In this document: positions 11,301 through 17,558 of the stretch, one piece after another
Position numbering within the stretch: the stretch's first letter is position 1
Layout of the letters: every line of letters begins with the position of its first letter
NCBI RefSeq assembly: GCF_009674485.1
Contig: NZ_WKJJ01000017.1
Coordinates: 153,999 to 217,998 of the forward strand
Length of the DNA stretch: 64,000 bases
DNA from: Pseudoduganella rivuli
Lineage (GTDB): Bacteria; Pseudomonadota; Gammaproteobacteria; Burkholderiales; Burkholderiaceae_D
Direction: 5' to 3'
Notes under the pieces: model-generated
What the model saw: the letters and a program-made list of their open reading frames with translations, nothing else
What the model was told of the DNA's origin: nothing
Databases searched by the model: none
Translations under genes and position numbers: made by a program

Positions 11301-14300
11301 GCTGCCGGCCAGGCCGCCGACATAGCTGCCGGTGCCGGTCACGGCCCCCGTCGCGTACGACGAGGTAATGTCGCCGGAATTGTCGCCGACCAGGCCGCCC
11401 ACCAGGCTCGATCCGCTGACGTTGCCGGTGGCATACGCATTCGACAATGCGCCGCCATCGTTCAAGCCGATCAGGCCGCCGGCAGACCCATTGGTGGCCG
11501 TCACGGAACCCGTGGCATGCACATCCGAGATATCGACGTTGTTGACGCCGATCAGGCCACCGGCCGCCGCCGTCACATCGCCATACGCGGACACCGCGCC
11601 GGTCGCATAGGCATTGCTGATGACTTCCCAGTTCAGGCCCGCCAGGCCGCCCGCATAGGCGGTCTGCCCGATCGCGTAGACCGGGCCGCTGGCGTGCGAA
11701 TCCGAGATTTCATTATTGTTGTAGCCGACCAGGCCACCCGCATAGGCCGTGCCGTTGTCGGAATCGGCGGTAATCGTGCCGCTGGCCGACGAATTGCTGA
11801 TGGTGCCCCAGTTATAGCCGGCCAGGCCGCCGGCATAGGCATCGTACGAACTGGCGGAGCTGGTGACATTGACGCTGCTGGTGACATTGCTGACGGTGAC
11901 GGACGAACCGATAAAGCCGGCCAGTCCGCCGACATAATCGCCCCCCGTCACGTTGCCGGACAACGTCAGGTCATGGACATGGGCCGAACCGCCCAGTTCG
12001 CCGAACAGGCCCACCGACGTGCGCGACGGGCGGTTGATGTACAGGCCGGTAATGGACTTGCTGTTGCCGTCAAAGTTGCCCTGGTATGGGTAATCGCTGT
12101 TGCCGATCGGGCTGAACCCCTCATACCAGCCCGACGTGCCGCTGGCGTCGATGTTGTTGGCCAGCTTGTAGTGGTACGTGGATTCCAGCAGGGTGCCGAC
12201 GCCTTGCAGGCCGTACACGTCCGTCAGCAGGTAGGGCGTGCTGGTGGTGCCGTCGCCGCCCAGCACGCGCAGGAATGTCGCGCTGCCGATATCGAAGTCG
12301 CCCGCCGACAGCGACGGCAACGATGCGCTGTTCTGCACCCATGCGCCCCGCTCCAGGTACAAGGTGCCCGTCACGTCCAGGCCGGCGGTGACCGTCAGGT
12401 TGGTCGGCGCGGACAGCGACAGGCTGCCGCCCCACGTCAGCGCCTGGTTCAGCGTGATATCGCCCGCGTCGCTGTCGTTGTTGACGACAAAGCTCAGCGT
12501 ATCGGCGGTCACCTTGGTCGTGATACTGGTGACGGGAACCACCATGGTACTGGACGTTTCCGTGCCGGTACCGAGGATCATGGAGTTTTCCGAACGCACT
12601 TCGAACGTCGACGCGGTCACCGGGCCGCTCAAGGTCAGCTGGCCGGCCTTGGCGGTCAGCGTGCCGTCGGCCGTGGTGCTGGAAGCACTGCCGAACGTGA
12701 TGCGCTTGGTGCCCGCCTGCGACGTCGACAGCATGATGTCGCCCGGCACTTTCAGCGAGCCGCTGAGCGTGATGTCATCGTCGCTGTTCAATGTCAGCGT
12801 CGAAGGCTGCGCCGTGCCGGAGGTGTAATCGACCGTGCCGGACACGGTGACCGTGCCGCCCGAGCCGGACGTGGTGACCGCCAGTTCGCCCGTGGTGCGC
12901 AAGTTCGGTAACATCGACGAGGTCAGCGACAGCGACGTCGGGGTGGCCGTGGCGGCGCCGATTTCCACCGGGCGGCCGCTCGACAGCGCCTGGATATTCA
13001 ACATGCCGCTGCCGGCATTGATGACGCCGCCAGCCGTCAGCGTGTCGGTGGAAATGCTGATCATGCCGCCGCTGCTGCTGACGGTCGCGCCGGCGTTGAC
13101 GTCGACGGAATAGCCACTGTCCTGCGTGAACGTGATGTCGCCGCCACTGGTGGCGATGCTGCCCGCGCTGCTGACGACGATGCCCTGCAAGCTCTCGATG
13201 GCCACGCTGCCCACGGTGGTCGACACCGGCCCCGCGATGGTCATGACGCCGTCGCTCATCAGCGTAATATCGCCGTCGTCCGACTGGCTGGTGGTGGTGG
13301 ACTGCGCCTTGGTGACGGACGTCTGGAAGTTGGCGGTAAAGGCGCTGATCGACTTCTTGGCTGTCAGCGACAGCGTGGAAATGTCATTCTGCGAACCCAT
13401 CAGCGAAATGCTGCCGGTGGACGACGTGGCCGTCACGGTCGGCACCGTAATGGCCGTGCCGCTGTTTTGCGTGATGTCGCCGGTGGCCGACAAGACCAGC
13501 GCGGCGCTGGCGTTGCTGCCCGTCAGGTTGGCATTGATGGCCATGGCGCCGCCGCTGGCGGTCAGTGTCAAGGTCGAGGCGCCAGTCCATGACACGGGCG
13601 CTGACACCGTCAAGTTGCCGGTGCCGGTGCCCGCCGCATTCACGGTCGTCAGCTCCACGCTGGTGCCGGCGTTGAGCTGGCTGGTCAGCGTGCTGGCCAG
13701 GATACTGCTGCTGGTAAATGCGCCGGATTCGGCAAAGACGCCGCCGGACAACTGGACGCTGCCGCTGGCCGCGCTGGCGACGATGTCGATATTGGTCGGG
13801 TCCAGCAACAGCTTGCCCCCCTTGCCCCGGGGGGCGGCGGCATCGGCCTTGCCCTGCATGTCGAGGTAGTGGCCCGACGTTTCGATCAGGCCGCCATCGC
13901 CGCCCTGGGCGCCGCCGCGTGCCGACAGGCTGCCGTACACCCGCGTGGCGTTATCGCCCCACGCGATGACGCGCCCGCCATCGCCGCTGCCGTTCGCATC
14001 GGCGCGCACGGATGCCTGTGCGCCGATATAGGTTTGCTGCGCGTTGGGTACCGACGGGTCTTTACCCTGGGCGCCGCCGCCGACCAGCACCTGGCCGCCG
14101 CCGGTTGCACCGCTGGCGTCGACCTGCGCATCGTCCAGCAGGCCGACGCGCTCACCGAGCAAGCGGATGTCGCCACCCTGCCCCGCGCTGTTGACGGCGC
14201 TGGTGGTGGAGCCTTTTTCCAGCAAGGTGGTGCCGGAAGCCTTCAGCACGATCTTGCCGTTTTCACCGCGCACCGCGCTGTCCGCACTGACCTTGCCGCG

Positions 14301-15014
14301 CTGGTTGACCAGCGCGCCGTAGATGCCGACCCGCCCGCCCGAGGCCAGCACCTGCCCCAGGTTCAGCGCCTGGTCGGCGGGCGCTGACACCACCACGTGC
14401 ACCGAGGGGTCGCTGGAATCGACCAGTTGTACCGTGTGGCCTGCCGCCAGCACCACGTCGCCCTGCGGCGACGTAATCACGCCACTGTTCTCGACGCTGG
14501 AACCGACCAGGAACACGCGGCCGCCGCCCGGCGTCGTGATCGCGCCTTCGTTCGACACCTTGCCGGCATTGACCCCGCTGAAGCGGTTGCGCCCTGCCAG
14601 GAAATCGGTATCGGACAGCGCCAGCGACGACGCCACCAGGCCATTCACGTCGACGCGCGCATCCTTGCCGAACATGACGCCGTTCGGATTGATCAGGTAG
14701 ACGTGGCCATTCGATTGCAGCGCGCCGAGGATGCGGCTGGGATCCTGCCCCGTGATGCGGTTCAGGACCCGGCTGTCCGCGTTTTGCTGAATGAAGCGCG
14801 TGACTTCATCCGGCGCGATGGAAAAGCTTTGCCAGTTGATGATGGCGTTCGGTGTATTCGTGATGGAAAACACCTTGCCATTTTGCTGGAACGCCGCCTG
14901 GCCCGCGACTACTTGCGGCGCCAGGGGATTGGCATACGCCGCCCCATAACAGGCGGCAACCATGACAGCCAGCGCTTTGCGCTTGAGGTACAGCGGACGC
15001 CCGGGGGAATTCAT
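5319..15014 (-). CDS. Giant TpsA filamentous haemagglutinin with YDG and GLUG repeats (3231 aa)
   Basis: Probable adhesin exported by the TpsB encoded 12 bp upstream. Order of parts: signal peptide ending near A-Y-A before N-P-L-A-P; TPS domain with NTPNAIINWQSFSI and NPNGVMFGKDAR; beta-helix; GLUG-like repeats (GGLVGDNSG, GGLAGYNWG type) encoded around 11040-12000; about 12 YDG repeats of 86 residues (R-x-Y-D...F-A-D-K-N-V-G-T...D-A-G-N-Y) encoded around 7497-10590; more beta-helix; a TolA-like Ala/Lys/Glu helix of about 218 residues (5632-6290); a Ser-rich linker; a Lys/Glu tail; and a final K-L-Y-C-N. The ATG at 15014 fits the paralogues' N-termini. The N-terminal region is about 98% identical at DNA level to the TpsA at 17491-26202 over several hundred bases. 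The target ligand cannot be told from sequence. Confidence 0.93.
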   Translation of the reverse strand: MNSPGRPLYLKRKALAVMVAACYGAAYANPLAPQVVAGQAAFQQNGKVFSITNTPNAIINWQSFSIAPDEVTRFIQQNADSRVLNRITGQDPSRILGALQSNGHVYLINPNGVMFGKDARVDVNGLVASSLALSDTDFLAGRNRFSGVNAGKVSNEGAITTPGGGRVFLVGSSVENSGVITSPQGDVVLAAGHTVQLVDSSDPSVHVVVSAPADQALNLGQVLASGGRVGIYGALVNQRGKVSADSAVRGENGKIVLKASGTTLLEKGSTTSAVNSAGQGGDIRLLGERVGLLDDAQVDASGATGGGQVLVGGGAQGKDPSVPNAQQTYIGAQASVRADANGSGDGGRVIAWGDNATRVYGSLSARGGAQGGDGGLIETSGHYLDMQGKADAAAPRGKGGKLLLDPTNIDIVASAASGSVQLSGGVFAESGAFTSSSILASTLTSQLNAGTSVELTTVNAAGTGTGNLTVSAPVSWTGASTLTLTASGGAMAINANLTGSNASAALVLSATGDITQNSGTAITVPTVTATSSTGSISLMGSQNDISTLSLTAKKSISAFTANFQTSVTKAQSTTTSQSDDGDITLMSDGVMTIAGPVSTTVGSVAIESLQGIVVSSAGSIATSGGDITFTQDSGYSVDVNAGATVSSSGGMISISTDTLTAGGVINAGSGMLNIQALSSGRPVEIGAATATPTSLSLTSSMLPNLRTTGELAVTTSGSGGTVTVSGTVDYTSGTAQPSTLTLNSDDDITLSGSLKVPGDIMLSTSQAGTKRITFGSASSTTADGTLTAKAGQLTLSGPVTASTFEVRSENSMILGTGTETSSTMVVPVTSITTKVTADTLSFVVNNDSDAGDITLNQALTWGGSLSLSAPTNLTVTAGLDVTGTLYLERGAWVQNSASLPSLSAGDFDIGSATFLRVLGGDGTTSTPYLLTDVYGLQGVGTLLESTYHYKLANNIDASGTSGWYEGFSPIGNSDYPYQGNFDGNSKSITGLYINRPSRTSVGLFGELGGSAHVHDLTLSGNVTGGDYVGGLAGFIGSSVTVSNVTSSVNVTSSASSYDAYAGGLAGYNWGTISNSSASGTITADSDNGTAYAGGLVGYNNNEISDSHASGPVYAIGQTAYAGGLAGLNWEVISNAYATGAVSAYGDVTAAAGGLIGVNNVDISDVHATGSVTATNGSAGGLIGLNDGGALSNAYATGNVSGSSLVGGLVGDNSGDITSSYATGAVTGTGSYVGGLAGSHTYGTLQYVYATGNVSAGAYGGGLVGDNQSDILDAYATGNVTGNTSGAGVHAYIGGFAGINNGGTISRAYSNGTISASGFSNVGAFSNYTSCDCQFPVSPVTYGYYNSTAAGTSDTYATGLTDAQMKQSSNFTGFAFVTAPVWRNYDGYTTPLLKSMLTALTVDVSGTATHVYDGTTPSFTGSPTYSGFTGSDTSASLSGTLGWGTAVNYSASSYSLTGLYSSKYDISYTGTGSSLSITRRTVTPTATKTYDRLTSVSSSNVSFVNMVDGDTLSLVASISFADKNVGTGKTLNIVEPNLFGSSANNYTLNTSGATGTITAAPLTVTGMTGVSRTYNAGTSASTTGGTLSGIISGDTVTLGSTTASFADKNVGTSKSITVASVGLSGTDAGNYTVTAPTGLTANITAAPLTVTGMTGVSRTYDTGTSATTSGGALSGILSSDSVSIGTVTASYADKNVGTSKSVTVSGITLAGTDAGNYSVTLPTGVTGAITAATLTVSGMTGVSRTYDRTTTATTTGGTLSGILGSDVVSVGTVTAAFADKNVGTSKTVTVSSVGLSGTDAGNYTVTAPSGLTADITAAPLTVTGMTGVSRVYDAGTSATTSGGTLSGIISGDTVTKGTVTAAFDDKNVGTSKSITVSSVGLSGADAGNYTVTAPSGLTASITAAPLTVSGMSGVSRTYDATTAATTTGGTLSGILSSDDVSLGAVTASFASKNVGTSKAITVSGITLSGADAGNYSLTLPTSVTGNITAASLTVSGLLATSRTYDGTTSATVSGGTLSGVLSNDVVSVGTITASFADKNVGTGKTITISSSGLSGADAGNYTLAQPSNLTADITAKALTVTGMTGVSRVYDATTTATTTGGALSGIVSGDTVTKGTVTAAFADKNVGTSKSITVSGIGLSGTDAGNYTVTVPTGLTANITAAPLTVSGISGVSRVYDKTTTATTTGGALSGVLGSDDVALGTVTASFANKNVGTAKTVTVGSVGLSGADSGNYSVTVPTGLTADITAAPLTVTGMAGVNRVYDATTTATTSGGTLSGILSGDTVTKGAVTASFADKNVGTGKTVTVSNIVLSGADAGNYSVTVPAGLSADITAAPLTVTGITGVSRVYDATTVATTTGGTLSGVLGSDSVAIDTVAASFANKNVGTAKTVTVASVALTGTDAANYAVTTPTGLTANITAAPLTVSNLQVPDRAYNAQTTATTSGGTLSGVIGSDSVALGTVTAAYLTAIPGANKPVAVSNVGLTGTDAGNYAVPALPANLTGTITQAPLATWTGPASGLWTDSANWLNGVAPVNDYVLAANLLGASGTVTFGSGAVTLQSLTAAAGQSLSVTGGTLTLGTALTDVSAVAGAVTVATGTLNVEGTLAAGKYVQTGGAVAGGGALTAQQFTMSGGAIGGLSTLGVHGPYSHTSGTISIPGTASITQMTGNLAVGPMTASTGISLTASAGAITQTGALQTAALDTSSQTGVTLANSANHVLAYSGVNGTGGIVLVNVTGNTSQLALGNVTTTGGNLSVDNTGGITTTGTQSAPAGTVTLTAHSPIAINYPISAQNIALSASTEIELNSGSSLQATNSIGLTAGTAIEMSSGSSLQAANNIGLTAGTDITLAGTMQSTSGSISATATTGGITALPGTSIVATTPVSLTSVSGTVSSSAITFAGGATPVINDPATVAAADAAAKAAADAAAKAAADAAAKAAAEAAAKAAAEAAAKKAAEEAAAKAAADAAAKAAAEEAAAKAAAEAAAKKAAEEAAAKAAAEAAAKKAAEEAAAKAAAEAAAKAAAEAAAKAAEEAAAKAAAEAAAKAAAEAAAKAAAEEAAAKAAAEEAAARAAAEAAAKKAAEEAAAKAAAEAAAKAAAEAAAKAAAEAAAKAAAEAAAKKAAEEAAAKASQNQPNEPVAQAINSTVNIINTVAATVNTAQDQDDTRRLASLATPSTSSSSSSSTASSSSTSSSAQQDKADEKAGDSKEDKKDGTAKTSELVKKDEPVKKLYCN
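5632..6290 (-). repeat. Ala/Lys/Glu-rich TolA-like helix-coding repeat
   Basis: A degenerate GCC/GCG/AAG/GAA tract encodes about 218 residues of AAAKAAAEAAAKKAAEE type with no proline or glycine. As one helix at 0.15 nm rise per residue it would be about 33 nm long. On the opposite strand the same codons give long Ala/Ser and Pro/Leu open frames that are not genes. Confidence 0.9.
7497..10590 (-). repeat. Array of about 12 YDG repeats (about 258 bp each)
   Basis: In-frame tandem units of about 86 residues, each beginning near P-L-T-V-T-G-M-T-G-V-S-R-x-Y-D and ending near L-T-A-D-I-T-A-A. Many units differ by only a few residues, and neighbouring units are very similar at DNA level. The last unit is degenerate: the F-A-D-K-N-V-G-T block is replaced. 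Boundaries are approximate. Confidence 0.85.
13850..14850 (-). repeat. Copy 1 of a near-identical 1-kb segment shared by two tpsA genes
   Basis: Matches 25040-26040 at an offset of about 11188 bases. Read side by side, 14221-14760 has only about a dozen mismatches against its partner. It encodes the TPS domain and the first part of the beta-helix. Outside it the two genes diverge, which is what gene conversion or strong constraint would give. Confidence 0.8.
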
Positions 15015-15026
15015 CTGGAACCCTGA

Positions 15027-16607
15027 CTAGTAAGCGAGGCCCAATCGCACGTGCAAGCGGTTGGCGCCATTGCGGCCCGTCGCGCCGGCCTGCACCACAT
15101 GGCCGTAGTCGAGCTGCAGGTTGAAGGAACTGCCCATCAGCACGCGCAGGCCGAGGCCGGTGCTGCCGATCGTGGTGCTGGTCAATTCGCCAGCCAGGGC
15201 ATGGTTGCGTTTTACGTATGCCATGTCGTAAAAGCCGAGCACACGGCACTGCCAGCGGTCCGAATTGCAGAAATCCGGTGTATAGGCTTCCAGGTTGGCG
15301 CCCACGCCGCTGTCGTTGGAAATTTCACGTTCGGCAAACCCGCGCACGGAACCCGCGCCGCCGCCGCCGAACTGTTCGCCGGGAATCAGCGCATCCGCCG
15401 TCAACTGCGCATTGACGATGGCGCGCAATTGCCAGTCGCTGGCCAGCGAACGGCCATAGCTGCCCGACAGGCGCAGCGCCGTATAGCGCGCCTTGGCGCC
15501 CGCCCGGGCGCGCTCGAAGTCGTCCGAACCGCCCTTGTCGCCGCCAGGAATGTTATGGATCAAGGTGACCGAGCCGCCCAGGTCGGTGCCGTTCTTGGCC
15601 CAGTTGGCCACATAGTTGACGGACAGCGGATGCACGGTCACGTCGTTGCCCAGCTGGGTGCCGAGGAACGTCACATTGTTCTTGAACGCCTTGTAATCGA
15701 GGCCGTAGATCAGCCGCGATTCCAGGTCGCCCCGCTTGGCCATGTTGTGCGTGTAGCGCGCGCCATAGACGGCGCCCTTGCCGCTGACCGCCAGGCTCAG
15801 CACGCCGGCCGTCACCGTGCCTGAATCCACGTTCGAATAGCTGGCGAACAAGTCGATCGCGTCGCCCAGGCTGTACAGCGGAATGTGGTAGCCCAGGCCA
15901 TACACTTTGACCTGGCTCGGCTTCTCCGCCGTGGTGGTGTACTGCAGGCTGGCCACATGGTCCAGGCCCCACAGGTTGGCATGCTGCAGCACGACGCCGA
16001 TGTGGGTTTTGCCGGTCGAATCGGTACCGGTATTGTCCACGTTGAGCATGGCTTTCCATGGATTTTCATCCGTCACGTCCAGCGCCGCGTCGACTTCGCC
16101 ATCTTCTTCGCTGCTTTGCAGCTTCAATGCGATCTTGCGCGCAGGGCTGTCATTGGCCAGCCTCAGGCCCGCCGACACTTTCTTCAAGTCCGGCGTCTTG
16201 CCTTCCTGCAGATGGGGCAAGGCGCGCCGCACATTGGCTTCGTCAAAATACTGGTTGCCGCTGACCTTGATGCGGCCGATCTTCGTTTCCACCACTTTCA
16301 GCTGCACCACGCCCTTGTCCAGTTCCTGTTCCGGCAACTCGACGGTGACGATGTTGTAGCCGTGCGCGTGATACACGGCTTCCAGCGCTTCCAGCGCGCG
16401 CTGCACGTCGCCGAAATCGCGCCGCGGGCCGGCGAATGGCGCCAGCGCGCTGTCGACTTCCGCTTGCGGCAACAGGGTATTGCCGATGACGGTAAACCGC
16501 GTGATCTCAAAACGGATCACGCCGTCGTCCGGTTCTGCCGCCCAGGCGGTGCTGACGGCGGCAGCCAGGAGGGAACCTGCAAATAAGCGCGCTAGTTGTC
16601 GTTTCAT
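15027..16607 (-). CDS. TpsB outer-membrane transporter (ShlB/FhaC/HecB family)
   Basis: Outer-membrane pore that exports TpsA proteins from the periplasm. The ATG at 16607 gives MKRQLARLF followed by a hydrophobic core and W-A-A, a clean signal peptide; longer reading upstream adds an unconvincing leader. Two POTRA domains follow (about residues 28-180, including F-T-V-I-G-N-T-L and I-K-V-S-G-N-Q-Y-F), then a barrel with the family motif V-R-G-F (G-S-V-R-G-F-A-E-R-E) and an aromatic C-terminal end (G-L-A-Y). Length of 526 residues is normal. Two cysteines six residues apart (C-N-S-D-R-W-Q-C) sit in a barrel hairpin after V-R-G-F. It precedes two tpsA genes in a tight operon and may also serve the third, because the other TpsB-like protein lacks POTRA domains. 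Confidence 0.93.
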   Translation of the reverse strand: MKRQLARLFAGSLLAAAVSTAWAAEPDDGVIRFEITRFTVIGNTLLPQAEVDSALAPFAGPRRDFGDVQRALEALEAVYHAHGYNIVTVELPEQELDKGVVQLKVVETKIGRIKVSGNQYFDEANVRRALPHLQEGKTPDLKKVSAGLRLANDSPARKIALKLQSSEEDGEVDAALDVTDENPWKAMLNVDNTGTDSTGKTHIGVVLQHANLWGLDHVASLQYTTTAEKPSQVKVYGLGYHIPLYSLGDAIDLFASYSNVDSGTVTAGVLSLAVSGKGAVYGARYTHNMAKRGDLESRLIYGLDYKAFKNNVTFLGTQLGNDVTVHPLSVNYVANWAKNGTDLGGSVTLIHNIPGGDKGGSDDFERARAGAKARYTALRLSGSYGRSLASDWQLRAIVNAQLTADALIPGEQFGGGGAGSVRGFAEREISNDSGVGANLEAYTPDFCNSDRWQCRVLGFYDMAYVKRNHALAGELTSTTIGSTGLGLRVLMGSSFNLQLDYGHVVQAGATGRNGANRLHVRLGLAY

Positions 16608-16808
16608 GTATCGGCTCGTGGGGTTGTTCTTGTGCTGTATGGAATTATTACTCAGTAGCGGCCTGTTGCGTCCTGCAAAAGGAAATTTTGCAACTGTATG
16701 AGACAAATTCCGTGAAGGCGTAACTTGACGTAGCACAATGGAATGCTATCACAGAAACAACAAATAATGCCTTTTTGAAATAATTTCACGCCACCCGGCA
16801 AAGCGCAA
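16608..16808 (-). other. Intergenic leader between the FecR gene and tpsB
   Basis: 201 bases, more AT-rich than the flanking genes. It is the only sizeable gap inside the TPS locus, so a promoter for tpsB-tpsA-tpsA is expected here. I see no convincing -35/-10 pair and no T-tailed hairpin. Confidence 0.4.
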
Positions 16809-17558
16809 TCAGGGTTTGGCTTCCGGTAATCCGCTGGCGCCGAATGCGGGTGGTAAGTCAAACCGCATGCCCGGGTTGGCGAACATCTTCGCGGGCTTGG
16901 TCTTGTCATCCCTGATGTAGCCGTACTGGCCCGGGTCATATTGAAAGAAGCCCGCCTGGTTGGTCAGCGAAATGCCGCCCTCGCTGACATAGACGTGCAA
17001 GCCCGGGTCCAGCGGGCTGGCGGCGGCGCCGTCGGTACCTCCCGTCAGGTATTCAAGAAAAAAAGTTGTGCCACGGATGCCGATGGTCGCACTGGGGGTG
17101 TGCAGCGTGAATTTTTCCTTGTTGCGCTTGCCCAGCAAGCCTGTCACCGACCGCATGCCGCCCCGCAGCAGGCGCAAGCCCGCGCTGTCGTCAGCCGGCT
17201 TGCCATGCTCGAAGACAAAATGGTCGATCGCCAGCGTGGTAACCGGTTTCAGCACCACTTCGCTGTCGTCGATGAACTTCACCATCGCATAACTGTCCCG
17301 CGCGGTGGTCAGCACTTCGCCGCTGGCCACTTCCGATTTCAGCGCCAGTTGACGCACCACGCCATCGGGCCGGCTGGCCGTGGCCGCACCGCTCAGTTGC
17401 GTCACCGTGCCGGCCACGGTCGCGCCCTGCGCGGGGATGGCGGCCGCCAGCGCCAGCACCGCCATTGCAAGAGGCCCGCTTGCAATATACTCAGTTGCAA
17501 TACATCTTGCGGGTTGGCTCTTCTTTCTTGGGTGCGCTGTCCTGCGGTGCCACGCCAT
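16809..17558 (-). CDS. FecR-domain exported protein
   Basis: Contains a FecR domain: a region of the type S-E-V-A-S-G-E-V-L-T-T through a basic L-L-R-G-G-M-R stretch to T-P-S-A-T-I-G-I-R-G-T-T-F. No sigma-factor gene is adjacent and there is no cytoplasmic anti-sigma region, so this is the stand-alone exported kind, not a FecI regulator. The start is uncertain. The ATG at 17558 lies inside the upstream tpsA, has a strong AGAGGAG seven bases before it and gives a long basic n-region before the hydrophobic stretch. The ATG at 17465, just past the tpsA stop, gives a short signal-like sequence (MAVLALAAAIPAQGA) but no SD and no positive charge. Its place between tpsA and tpsB suggests a role on the surface or in assembly; that is inference. 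Confidence 0.8.
   Translation of the reverse strand: MAWHRRTAHPRKKSQPARCIATEYIASGPLAMAVLALAAAIPAQGATVAGTVTQLSGAATASRPDGVVRQLALKSEVASGEVLTTARDSYAMVKFIDDSEVVLKPVTTLAIDHFVFEHGKPADDSAGLRLLRGGMRSVTGLLGKRNKEKFTLHTPSATIGIRGTTFFLEYLTGGTDGAAASPLDPGLHVYVSEGGISLTNQAGFFQYDPGQYGYIRDDKTKPAKMFANPGMRFDLPPAFGASGLPEAKP

Noticed and set aside
6681..12911. Plus-strand long open frames opposite the YDG array
   Set aside because: They repeat with the period of the YDG units and read as Arg/Gly/His-rich noise.
16608..16736. Longer N-terminus for TpsB
   Set aside because: The added residues precede a perfect signal peptide and come from the AT-rich leader.
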